Source of the DNA: E44-bin32 sp034430615
GTDB taxonomy: Bacteria; Chloroflexota; Anaerolineae; Anaerolineales; E44-bin32
DNA length: 64,000 bases
Assembly (NCBI GenBank): GCA_034430615.1
Contig: DAOUEJ010000102.1
Span: forward strand, 1 to 64,000
Direction of reading: 5' to 3'
Shown here: piece after piece, positions 18,147 through 25,836 of the stretch
Position numbering within the stretch: position 1 is the first letter of the stretch
How the letters are laid out: every line of letters starts with the position of its first letter
Position numbers and translations under genes: made by a program
Notes under the pieces: model-generated
Told to the model about the DNA's origin: nothing
What the model saw: the letters and a program-made list of their open reading frames with translations, nothing else
Databases searched by the model: none

Positions 18147-18904
18147 CTCACGATCCTTCCTGGCTGGACGTCCTCTGGCTTGGGCTGACCGGCTTTGATA
18201 AAGCCCGCCAGCTCCAAGAAAGCCTGGCAGGCGAGATCCAGGCCCAGAAGCGGGCGCCAACGTTGCTGCTGCTGGAGCACCCCCATACCTACACCTTCGA
18301 CCGTCGCGGCCAAGAGGCCAATCTGCTCTGGGATCGCGCGGAACTCAACCGGCGGGGGGTCGAGGTGCGCTGGACGGATCGCGGCGGGGATGTGACCTAC
18401 CATGGACCCGGTCAACTCGTCGGCTACCCCTTGCTGCCTCTCGGCCCAGTCTCAAACCTCGGCCGCATGCCACAGGCTGATTATGTGGGCTTCATCCGGC
18501 GCCTGGAGGAGAGCCTTATCCGGGCTCTGGCGGCGATGGGTCTTGTATGTGGGCAAATCGAAGGGCTCACCGGTGTTTGGGTACGGCCTGACGTCGCCTC
18601 TCGCTGCCGGCACTGTCCCCCGCAAGCCCGTTTGCAGCCTTCGAAAATCGCAGCGATCGGTATAAAGGTGGACGCACACGGGATCACCCGTCACGGCTTT
18701 GCCTTGAACGTAAAACCAGATATGGAGTACTGGGAGGGCATCATCGCGTGCGGCCTGGTTGATCATCCGGCAGTGTCGCTGGCTGACTTGCTGGAACCCA
18801 CACCAGAAATGGATCAGGTTGTACGACATGTAGTCGAGGCCTTCTCCACAACATTTCACTTTTCGGAGACGGTCTGGCACGATTCCCGCACCCTGGACGA
18901 ATAA
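18143..18904 (+). CDS. lipB: Octanoyl-(acyl carrier protein):protein N-octanoyltransferase LipB
   Basis: 253 residues. LipB moves octanoate from ACP to lipoyl domains, the first step of lipoate synthesis. Signatures are RGGDVTYHGPGQLVGYPLL, the catalytic Lys in KIAAIGIKV, GFALNV, and the catalytic Cys in IIACGLVDH. The TTG at 18143 overlaps the PHP stop (TTGA), suggesting coupling; the ORF stays open upstream, but those residues are a shadow of the PHP gene. lipA is not in the window. Confidence 0.93.
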   Translation: MTHDPSWLDVLWLGLTGFDKARQLQESLAGEIQAQKRAPTLLLLEHPHTYTFDRRGQEANLLWDRAELNRRGVEVRWTDRGGDVTYHGPGQLVGYPLLPLGPVSNLGRMPQADYVGFIRRLEESLIRALAAMGLVCGQIEGLTGVWVRPDVASRCRHCPPQARLQPSKIAAIGIKVDAHGITRHGFALNVKPDMEYWEGIIACGLVDHPAVSLADLLEPTPEMDQVVRHVVEAFSTTFHFSETVWHDSRTLDE

Positions 18905-18941
18905 CCCGAGTGATGACCTGCGCAGGAGGCAAGACCCATAG

Positions 18942-19928
18942 ATGAAGACGATCCTCTCGATCGACGGCGGAGGGATCCGCGGCATCATCCCGCTTGCCTG
19001 CCTCGTGCAGCTTGAGCGGCGTGAGGCGAAATCTGCCCCGGAACTCTTCCAGTTGGTGGCCGGCACCTCAACCGGATCCGTCATCGCTGCTGGGCTGGCC
19101 CTCGGGCTCACAGCACGCGGCCTGCTTGCGCTCTATAAGGATTTAGCGCGTCAAGCCTTCAAGAAACTGCCCTGGTGGCAGGTTCTTGCCAACCTCGGCA
19201 ACCACCGCTACAGCAACGCCTTCATCGCTGCCACTCTGGACGCGATCGGGGCGGATGTGGCACTCAATGACCTCCCGCTTCAGATCCTGATCACGGCCAA
19301 GAACACCCGCACCAGCCGTACGGACTTCTTCGTACGCGACGGGCCCGGCAACGCCTCGTTATGGGGGACCATGCGCCTTAAAGATGCAGTCCTGGCGAGT
19401 ATCGCCGCCCCGACCTACTTTCCTGCCCACCATGCCATAGTCCTTGACCAATCCCACTCATGGGTCGATGGCGGGGTCGGTGTGGCCGGAAACCCCGCCT
19501 ACCATGCTGCGGTCGAAGCGCTGCATTACACCGCCGGCGACTTCCAGCCGGGCGAGACCCGCATGCTCTCCTTCGGAACCGGACGACACCCACATCCGAT
19601 CGATGCCGACAGAGCCAACCTGCTCCAATGGGCGCGTTGGAGCCTGGATGAGATCCTCGAGGATGCCGGCGATTGGCAAACATTCGTCACCCGCCGGGAG
19701 TACGACATCAGTGGTGAGATCGACTTCCGGCGCTACCAACTCGACCTCGCACAGGACGTCATGCAGCTGCTCGGAGTGGAGATCCCGGAAGGGGTGGATG
19801 TCAGCACGATCGGCCTGGATGATGTCTGGGCGGTTGACCTGCTCGAAGCGATCGGCCGTAGTTTTGCTGCCCGCATCGATTTCGATGATCCAGCCGGTTT
19901 GGAGCTTGAAACCAGCGGAGGGTGTTGA
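18942..19928 (+). CDS. Patatin-like phospholipase
   Basis: 328 residues. Patatin Ser-Asp dyad lipase: oxyanion loop DGGGIRGI near the N terminus, nucleophile elbow GTSTGS (Ser about 44), and the Asp in WVDGGVGVAGNP. It likely hydrolyses membrane phospholipid acyl esters. It resembles the free-standing CapV/patatin branch, but no cyclic-nucleotide synthase or other defence gene is adjacent, so a defence role is not supported here. The ribosome site AGGAGG is about 13 bases before the ATG. A terminator follows. Confidence 0.9.
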   Translation: MKTILSIDGGGIRGIIPLACLVQLERREAKSAPELFQLVAGTSTGSVIAAGLALGLTARGLLALYKDLARQAFKKLPWWQVLANLGNHRYSNAFIAATLDAIGADVALNDLPLQILITAKNTRTSRTDFFVRDGPGNASLWGTMRLKDAVLASIAAPTYFPAHHAIVLDQSHSWVDGGVGVAGNPAYHAAVEALHYTAGDFQPGETRMLSFGTGRHPHPIDADRANLLQWARWSLDEILEDAGDWQTFVTRREYDISGEIDFRRYQLDLAQDVMQLLGVEIPEGVDVSTIGLDDVWAVDLLEAIGRSFAARIDFDDPAGLELETSGGC

Positions 19929-19956
19929 GAGTCTACCCCCTGGTAAGAAATAACTG

Positions 19957-19985
19957 ACCGGAGCTCAATCAACCTGAGCTCCGGT
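19957..19985. terminator. Intrinsic terminator between patatin and aldo-keto reductase genes
   Basis: Arms 19957-19967 (ACCGGAGCTCA) and 19975-19985 form an 11-bp perfect stem, followed by a short T-containing tail on the plus strand. Lies between convergent genes. Confidence 0.7.
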
Positions 19986-20013
19986 CTCGTTTCTAGCCAG
20001 AACATACACGGCG

Positions 20014-20979
20014 CTAGGATGGCTCAGGGATATCCTTGAGTACATCATCAATACGCGCCAACACCTGCGGCGAGAGCCGTGGTAGGACCTCAAGCGCACC
20101 CAGGTTATCTTTGAGATGCGCTGGCTGCGTCGCACCGGTTATCACGCTGCTGACCTGAGGCACACGCAGCAGCCATGCGATCGCCAGTTGGGCCATGGTG
20201 GCGTCAAGCTCAACTGCGATCGCCGTTAATCTGCGCACGGCTTCGACTCGATCCGGGCTGACTACTTTCTCGCCCCATTCTGGTTCACGTGTCAGACGTG
20301 TCTCTTCCGCGGGCATCCCCTGGTTATACTTGCCGCTCAGCAGTCCGTATTTCAAGGGGCTCCATGTCACCATGCCGTAGCCCAATTCATCGGCGGCAGG
20401 CGCGAGTTCTTGCTCCAGCTTGCGACGGACGAACATGTTGTACTGTGGTTGTTCAACAGCGGGCGGGTAGCCCCGATTCGCCTCCGCAATCGAATAGGCA
20501 AGGCGAAGCTGTGACACACTCCACTCCGAAGTTCCCCAGTAAAGCACCTTTCCCTGATGGATGAGATCCTCCATGGCTCGGACGACCTCCTCCACGGGTG
20601 TGTCATCATCGTAACGGTGGCAAAAATAAAGGTCCAGGTACTCTATCCGCATCCGGCGCAGGCTGGCATGGCATGACTCCATGATGTGCTTACGCGAGAG
20701 TCCCCGGCCATTCGGGCCCGGCATGGTCTGCCAGAAGACTTTGCTCGAGAGCACGAGTTCTTCGCGTGGGAGCTCCTGGACGATGGAACCCATCACCTGC
20801 TCCGCTTGCCCGTTGGCGTAGATATCTGCGTTATCAAAAAAATTGATCCCGGCTTCGTAGGCGGCGATCATCAAAGTACGGGCGATGTCTTTGTCAATCT
20901 GGTCTCCGAATGTCACCCACGATCCAAAGGAGAGCGCGCTGAGCTTCAGTCCGGTCTGTCCCATCCGACGGTATTCCAC
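20014..20979 (-). CDS. Aldo-keto reductase (Kv-beta/YghZ-like)
   Basis: 321 residues. NADPH-dependent oxidoreductase with a TIM barrel. The catalytic tetrad is readable as Asp/Tyr in NFFDNADIYANGQAE, Lys in LSSKVFW and His in YFCHRYDDDTP. The NADPH loop appears near ITGATQPAHLKDNLGAL. The sequence fits the AKR6/12-type group. Substrate unknown. The start is GTG at 20979 with GGGAGG seven bases before it. Divergent from tdh. Confidence 0.9.
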   Translation of the reverse strand: MEYRRMGQTGLKLSALSFGSWVTFGDQIDKDIARTLMIAAYEAGINFFDNADIYANGQAEQVMGSIVQELPREELVLSSKVFWQTMPGPNGRGLSRKHIMESCHASLRRMRIEYLDLYFCHRYDDDTPVEEVVRAMEDLIHQGKVLYWGTSEWSVSQLRLAYSIAEANRGYPPAVEQPQYNMFVRRKLEQELAPAADELGYGMVTWSPLKYGLLSGKYNQGMPAEETRLTREPEWGEKVVSPDRVEAVRRLTAIAVELDATMAQLAIAWLLRVPQVSSVITGATQPAHLKDNLGALEVLPRLSPQVLARIDDVLKDIPEPS

Positions 20980-21019
20980 GTAAACCTCCCTGCTAGTACG
21001 AATGCGCTAGGCCCGGTTG

Positions 21020-21025
21020 ATTATA
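21020..21025 (-). promoter_or_regulatory. -10 box of the aldo-keto reductase gene
   Basis: TATAAT on the minus strand, 40 bases before the GTG start; -35 not evident. Confidence 0.5.
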
Positions 21026-21054
21026 TCCTCGCCTAATCTGGGGGAGGCTGATCG

Positions 21055-21063
21055 TGCTATACT
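21055..21063 (+). promoter_or_regulatory. Extended -10 promoter of tdh
   Basis: TGCTATACT, a TGn-extended -10 box, about 40 bases before the tdh ATG. Its -10 is 32 bases from that of the divergent aldo-keto reductase gene. Confidence 0.65.
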
Positions 21064-21101
21064 CCTAGCGGTCCGAACCTCTGCCGGAGGGAAATAGGTA
21101 C

Positions 21102-22142
21102 ATGGCGGATTTAATGAAAGCCGTGATCAAAGGCCACGCCGGGCCCGGTCTGGAGATGCGTGAAGTCCCCATCCCCACCATCCAACCCGATGAAGTGCTC
21201 GTAAAGGTCCGTGCCGCTTCGATTTGCGGTACGGATTTGCATATCTACAACTGGGATGCGTGGTCTGCCAGCCGGGTGCACCCCCCGGTCGTCGTCGGCC
21301 ATGAAATCTGCGGGGACGTGGTCGGGCGCGGCGCTTTGGTCAAGACTCCCGAAGTTGGTGATTTCGTTTCGCTCGAATCGCATGTCATCTGCAACACCTG
21401 CGCTTTCTGCCGGACCGGCCTGGGGCATATCTGTAAAAATACACGCTTGATCGGTGTGGACCGTGACGGTGGGTTCGCCGAGTATATCGCCATCGACGCA
21501 CAGAACGCCTGGCCCAATCCCCCTGATTTACCGGTTGAAATAGCCGTCCTGCAGGAGAATTTCGGTAACGCGGTCCACACGGCTTTCGCGGCCGACCTGC
21601 GCGCAAAAAAAGTTCTCGTCACCGGCTGTGGTCCAGTTGGCCTGATGACAATCGCAGTTGCCCGGGCCATCGGCGCGCGGGCAGTCTACGCCACCGATAT
21701 CAGTCCTTATCGTGTGGATTTCGCCCGGCGCATGGGTGCCGATCTAGCGATGCATGCCATTGAAGATCCAGTGATCGAGCTCATCCGTGACGCGACCGAC
21801 GGCGAGGGGGTGGATGTGCTGCTTGAGATGTCGGGCTCACCTTCGGCCATCGATCAAGGTTTTTCATTGCTCAAACCGGGTGGCGAGGCAGCCCTGTTGG
21901 GCGTTACGCCGGGCTCATTCGAATTCGATTGGAACCATCACATCGTCTTTAAAGCCGCCAAGGTGCTCGGTATCAGCGGACGGCGACTCTGGCAGACCTG
22001 GTACCAGTCACGTGGCCTGATCAGATCGGGAGCGGTGGATCTTTCCCCACTTGTAACACACCACTTCACGATGGAAGAGTATGACAAGGCCTTTGAAACT
22101 ATGTCATCTGGGACTTCGGGCAAAGTCATGCTCACTCCCTAA
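21102..22142 (+). CDS. tdh: L-threonine 3-dehydrogenase or close zinc alcohol dehydrogenase
   Basis: 346 residues. Medium-chain zinc dehydrogenase. Catalytic zinc ligands sit in ICGTDLHIY and GHEICGDVVG, and structural zinc Cys in CNTCAFCRTGLGHIC. The Rossmann motif is TGCGPVGLM. The pattern CGTDLHIYNWDAW with a trailing ENFGNAVHT is characteristic of Tdh, which oxidises threonine to 2-amino-3-ketobutyrate. The partner Kbl ligase is not adjacent, so another substrate is possible. GGAGGG lies upstream of the ATG. Ten bases separate it from the next gene. Confidence 0.85.
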   Translation: MADLMKAVIKGHAGPGLEMREVPIPTIQPDEVLVKVRAASICGTDLHIYNWDAWSASRVHPPVVVGHEICGDVVGRGALVKTPEVGDFVSLESHVICNTCAFCRTGLGHICKNTRLIGVDRDGGFAEYIAIDAQNAWPNPPDLPVEIAVLQENFGNAVHTAFAADLRAKKVLVTGCGPVGLMTIAVARAIGARAVYATDISPYRVDFARRMGADLAMHAIEDPVIELIRDATDGEGVDVLLEMSGSPSAIDQGFSLLKPGGEAALLGVTPGSFEFDWNHHIVFKAAKVLGISGRRLWQTWYQSRGLIRSGAVDLSPLVTHHFTMEEYDKAFETMSSGTSGKVMLTP

Positions 22143-22151
22143 GGAGGAACC

Positions 22152-23090
22152 ATGGGCCCCCCAACCGAAAAACCGATGAGCCTGGAACGAATTCTGCTTA
22201 TCGCCGTCAGCATCCTGCTCATTCTCGCTATCATCTTCATCGCCGTAAGCCAGCTGACCGGCCGGTCATCCAGTGAAGCAGAAGAGCCCACCCCGGTTGA
22301 GATGGCAGTTTCTGAGGCTGCACCGACCAAACCACCGCCAGCACCGACCTTCCCGCCAGCCGACGCGACTGTGGCAGAACCTTCCAGTGGTGAGCCGGAA
22401 GCCTCACCCACTTCGGGAGTCCAACGATTGGTGCTGGAGAACACACCGACTCCTTTTTCCGTCACCAGCGATGACCCGCGCATCATCCTCAACCTGGCCG
22501 ATCCCAGCTATACCGATTTCTTCAACAATCCCAAGACCTGGTACACCTATGACGCGGATAAATCGAGCGGTAAGGCTGAGTACAAATTTGAAGATGGCAA
22601 GCTGATCGGAACGGATCTGGATGCGGAGGATACCGGGTTGTACTGGTCTTATACCTCTGCACAATCTGGCCGGGTATACGTCGAAATAAGTACCACCAAC
22701 GGCGATTGCGCTGCACGCGATGCGGTAGGGCTTGTGATGCGTGTGCAGGCAGATGTAACACCCAGCGGTTATGCCATGGAAGTGTCCTGCGACGGCGCCT
22801 ATCGTTTCATCCGCTTCCGCGAAGCCGGCCGTCCGACCGCGACTTTGATCGATTGGACCGCCTCCGAGGCTATCAACCAGGGGCTCGGCGCGACCAACCG
22901 GATCGGCATCTGGGGTTACGATGGCAAGTTCTACCTGTTCATCAACAATACCCTCATCGCTGACTTCTTTGACAACGGAATGCCCTATTCATACGGATAC
23001 TTTGCGGCCTACGTGCGTGCTCAGATCTCCTATCCGCTGACGGCGAGTTTCGACGATTTCGCCTTCTGGCATATCCCGTTCATCCCATGA
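22152..23090 (+). CDS. Membrane-anchored protein with S/T/P linker and jelly-roll domain (paralog 1 of 3)
   Basis: 312 residues. One N-terminal transmembrane helix (about 12-36), a low-complexity Pro/Thr/Glu linker to about residue 105, then a beta-rich domain. This domain shares with its two neighbours the pattern Y-x-D-F-(F)NN, G-x-x-Y-V-E-(I/V)-(T/S), C-x-x-(R/K)-D-A-(V/Y)-G, M-E-(V/F)-S-C-D-G-A-(Y/F)-R and a terminal F-D-D-F-x-(F/L)-W. A concanavalin/LamG-like (DUF1080-like) sandwich is inferred. Start has AAGGAGG. Overlaps the next gene by 4 bases (ATGA). Function unknown; surface binding is plausible. Confidence 0.7.
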   Translation: MGPPTEKPMSLERILLIAVSILLILAIIFIAVSQLTGRSSSEAEEPTPVEMAVSEAAPTKPPPAPTFPPADATVAEPSSGEPEASPTSGVQRLVLENTPTPFSVTSDDPRIILNLADPSYTDFFNNPKTWYTYDADKSSGKAEYKFEDGKLIGTDLDAEDTGLYWSYTSAQSGRVYVEISTTNGDCAARDAVGLVMRVQADVTPSGYAMEVSCDGAYRFIRFREAGRPTATLIDWTASEAINQGLGATNRIGIWGYDGKFYLFINNTLIADFFDNGMPYSYGYFAAYVRAQISYPLTASFDDFAFWHIPFIP

Positions 23091-23920
23091 AATACCTGCG
23101 CCTGGCCGGGTTGTTCTTGATCCTGAGCATGTCTTTTGGCTGCACTCGACAAGCTCCAGTGGCGGAGCCGCCCCCTGCAACCCAGGGGACGGCGCCCCCG
23201 CTGGTCATTCTCCCGAGCGCAACCCAACTTCCAAGCGCAACACCCATTATTACGCCCAGCCTGACACCAACCCAGACCGACACACCCGGACCAACGATCG
23301 CGCCTCCACCGCCAGAACTGGATCCGGACGACCCGCGTTTTGGCTTGAATCTTGCTGCACCGAATTACTACGACAATTTCAATTCAAACCTGACCTGGGT
23401 TGGCCCAAACTTTGAAGGCGCCTCCAATATCTGGGAAGATGAACACCTTAGAGCGACCGATTATCTGGCGGACACTTTTCTGTGGTGGAGTACCACCATC
23501 GCCGACATCGAAACCGGCAACCTCTACGTGGAGGTAACTAGCGAAATCGGGGACTGTTCTGGCAAGGACGCCTACGGCATGGCAATCCGCGTCGAACCCA
23601 GCCAGCGCAGCGCAGGTTATATGCTCGAGTTTTCCTGCGACGGCGCCTTCCGGCTGCGGAAGCTGTTCGGCGGGGCATTAATCGCTCTGCAGGACTGGAC
23701 GCCAGATGGATCGATCCGCTCCGGTTCTGGAGCCGTCAATGTAATGGGGCTGCTTGCAGAAGGAAACATACTGACTGCTTTCGCGAATGGCGATGAACTT
23801 GGCCAGGTCCAGGATACAAACTTCGTCAGCGGCAACTATGGTCTCTATGCAAACGCGTCCAATACACCCGGGCTATCGGTCACATTTGATGATTTTCGGC
23901 TCTGGTATGTAACCCGCTAG
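23087..23920 (+). CDS. Lipoprotein with jelly-roll domain (paralog 2 of 3)
   Basis: 277 residues. A signal peptide with a lipobox ending in Cys (MSFGC, about residue 19), then a Thr/Pro linker, then the same beta domain as its upstream neighbour. Shared landmarks are YYDNFNSN, NLYVEVTSE, CSGKDAYGMAIRV, LEFSCDGAFRLRK and the C-terminal VTFDDFRLWYV. Two Cys in the domain (GDCSGKD and SCDG) match those of paralog 1 and may form a disulfide. Translationally coupled to the previous gene. No catalytic motif recognised. Confidence 0.7.
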   Translation: MKYLRLAGLFLILSMSFGCTRQAPVAEPPPATQGTAPPLVILPSATQLPSATPIITPSLTPTQTDTPGPTIAPPPPELDPDDPRFGLNLAAPNYYDNFNSNLTWVGPNFEGASNIWEDEHLRATDYLADTFLWWSTTIADIETGNLYVEVTSEIGDCSGKDAYGMAIRVEPSQRSAGYMLEFSCDGAFRLRKLFGGALIALQDWTPDGSIRSGSGAVNVMGLLAEGNILTAFANGDELGQVQDTNFVSGNYGLYANASNTPGLSVTFDDFRLWYVTR

Positions 23921-23961
23921 GCAACGTATTTTCCACGGGCATACCCTTCAATTGCACTTTG

Positions 23962-24849
23962 ATGTATCCTCAGCGCATGCTGCCAGCCCGCGCATTTTCC
24001 GATCCAGTTGGATCTCACACTCCCGAAGAGCGTTATCGGCGGGCAAGTCATCCAAGCCCAACCAGGCCTGCAGGCTATTTCCTTCTCGGGTTCGCGCTAT
24101 TGCTCAGTGGTTGTGTCAGCCTCTCCTCCCAGCCCATCCCCACGACCAGTCCCTTTCCGGCAACCTCCACCCCGACTTTTCTTTTCCCAACGCTAATACC
24201 AACCGCCACGTTAACGCCTGCGCCGTCACCATCCGCCGCTTCTGATCCACTCACCAGCCTGGGGGAGGTGATTTTCGAGGATGAATTTGATCTCGATCGT
24301 GGCTGGCAAATCCAGATTTTTGGTTCGGGCGGCGCCGGTCTGCTTGACGGAGCCTATAGTCTCTCTGCACGCCAGCCCTTCACACGTGTCGTTGGTTACA
24401 GCCCGGCTGGAATGAGTGCAAATGGCTACCTGGAAGTTACCGCACTGCCAATCCTTTGTTCATCCGATGACGAGTATGGCCTCGTCTTCCGCACGAACCC
24501 CCGGGGGGAATACTACCGCTATACGTTGAACTGCATAGGTGAAGCTCGCCTTTCGCGCATATCGACCGAGGGGGAGTTTGTCATCTTATCGGATATCCGG
24601 CCTGATTCAGTTTTCCCAGGTCTGCTCATCGGCAATCGGCTCGCCGTCCGGATGGAGGGTGAAGACTTTAAGCTCTTTGTCAATGGGAGCGAGATCGCTC
24701 ACGCCCGCGATGCCGTGCTCGGCAGCGGTGGTTTCGGCGTCTTCATCCGGACCAGGCAGGGTGGCCAGACAACAGTGCAGTTTGACGAGTTCATCCTGTG
24801 GAGCCTGCGCTCATCTTCGACCGTCCTTGGCACAAGTACGCCGGAGTGA
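23962..24849 (+). CDS. Lipoprotein with jelly-roll domain (paralog 3 of 3)
   Basis: 295 residues. An unusually long hydrophilic N-terminal segment of about 35 residues precedes the hydrophobic helix and lipobox (LLSGC); the real start may be an internal codon nearer the signal peptide. A Thr/Pro linker leads to the shared domain, recognisable from EVIFEDEFD, CSSDDEYGLVFRT, YTLNCIGEARL and the end FDEFILWSL. More diverged than paralogs 1 and 2. Forty-one bases follow the previous stop. Function unknown. Confidence 0.65.
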   Translation: MYPQRMLPARAFSDPVGSHTPEERYRRASHPSPTRPAGYFLLGFALLLSGCVSLSSQPIPTTSPFPATSTPTFLFPTLIPTATLTPAPSPSAASDPLTSLGEVIFEDEFDLDRGWQIQIFGSGGAGLLDGAYSLSARQPFTRVVGYSPAGMSANGYLEVTALPILCSSDDEYGLVFRTNPRGEYYRYTLNCIGEARLSRISTEGEFVILSDIRPDSVFPGLLIGNRLAVRMEGEDFKLFVNGSEIAHARDAVLGSGGFGVFIRTRQGGQTTVQFDEFILWSLRSSSTVLGTSTPE

Positions 24850-24860
24850 TCGGATCTGGT

Positions 24861-25691
24861 ATGGCAAGAAAAAAAGGAACCTTCCGCAATCGTCTTAACG
24901 ATCTTGCTCCTAAGGAGTGGCTCAAGTTTCAAAAGTCGTGGTTCATGCACAACCCGCCCCCGCGTCGCAAAGATGTCCTCCGCCATCCGGCAAAATTCCC
25001 CGAGACGATGGCCCAATCCTTCATCGAATTCTTCACCAAACGTGGGGGGACGGTGCTTGATCCAATGGTTGGGACCGGGTCAACCCTTCTCGCCTGCCTG
25101 CGTTCGGGCCGGAACGGCATTGGGGTTGAGCTCAACTCGGAATATGCCTCGATTGCAACACAAATCTTGCAGGAGGAGCGAGGATTAATCGGGCCACTCA
25201 GTGCCGATCTCCGGCTGGAGGTCATCCAGGCTGACGCCGCGTCGATCGCCGGAATGGACCTGCCTCCAATCGATTATGTTCTAACGTCACCCCCGTACTG
25301 GGATATGCTTCACGCCCGGGGCGCAGAAACTCAACGCCGTCGGCGTGCTGTCTCCGAGCTCGATGTCACCTACTCTGAACACCCGGATGACCTGGGGAAC
25401 ATTCATGACTATGACCGCTTTGTTACCGCACTGGTGGAAATCTATCGTGGCCTGCGCAACCATCTAAAACCACGTGCGTATCTGACAATTATCGTTAAAA
25501 ATGTTAAAAAGGGCGGCCGCATTTACCCGCTCGCCTGGGACTTAGCACGCCGGCTCGGCGACTGCTATAGTCTCAAGGACGAACGCATCTGGGTCCAGGA
25601 CAATATTCCCCTCGCCCCTTACGGCATGGGTAACGCCTGGGTCAGCAACATCCATCATCACTACTGCTTACAGTTCAGACACGAGCCCTAG
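24861..25691 (+). CDS. DNA (cytosine-N4 or adenine-N6) methyltransferase, orphan
   Basis: 276 residues. SAM motif I appears as VLDPMVGTGST and the catalytic motif IV as TSPPYWDML, in the order I then IV. The serine form SPPY is typical of N4-cytosine enzymes, so m4C is somewhat more likely than m6A. The ATG at 24861 is chosen because the upstream 21 in-frame residues overlap the preceding lipoprotein gene. There is no restriction endonuclease or specificity gene next to it, hence orphan. A regulatory or replication-linked methylase, or a remnant of a modification system, are both possible. Confidence 0.85.
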   Translation: MARKKGTFRNRLNDLAPKEWLKFQKSWFMHNPPPRRKDVLRHPAKFPETMAQSFIEFFTKRGGTVLDPMVGTGSTLLACLRSGRNGIGVELNSEYASIATQILQEERGLIGPLSADLRLEVIQADAASIAGMDLPPIDYVLTSPPYWDMLHARGAETQRRRRAVSELDVTYSEHPDDLGNIHDYDRFVTALVEIYRGLRNHLKPRAYLTIIVKNVKKGGRIYPLAWDLARRLGDCYSLKDERIWVQDNIPLAPYGMGNAWVSNIHHHYCLQFRHEP

Positions 25692-25800
25692 TGTAGGATT
25701 TCATAGTTATTGAGACTGGGTTTACAGAATTAGGCAGCATTCCATTCAGCCTCAATCCATAGGCAAAGATGATCACTATACTATTGGCAATTATCATGCC

Positions 25801-25829
25801 TTGGGACAGGGAATCTTGCATTGGATAAT
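25801..25829 (+). promoter_or_regulatory. Possible promoter of the glycosyltransferase gene, leaderless geometry
   Basis: TTGGGA, 17-base spacer, GATAAT, then 7 bases to the ATG at 25837. A competing TATACT at 25778-25783 also exists, so the assignment is tentative. Confidence 0.35.
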
Positions 25830-25836
25830 GGTCGGG

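Noticed and set aside
18942..19928. Patatin as a CBASS or other antiphage effector
   Set aside because: No cyclic nucleotide synthase, sensor or other defence gene is nearby; neighbours are metabolic.
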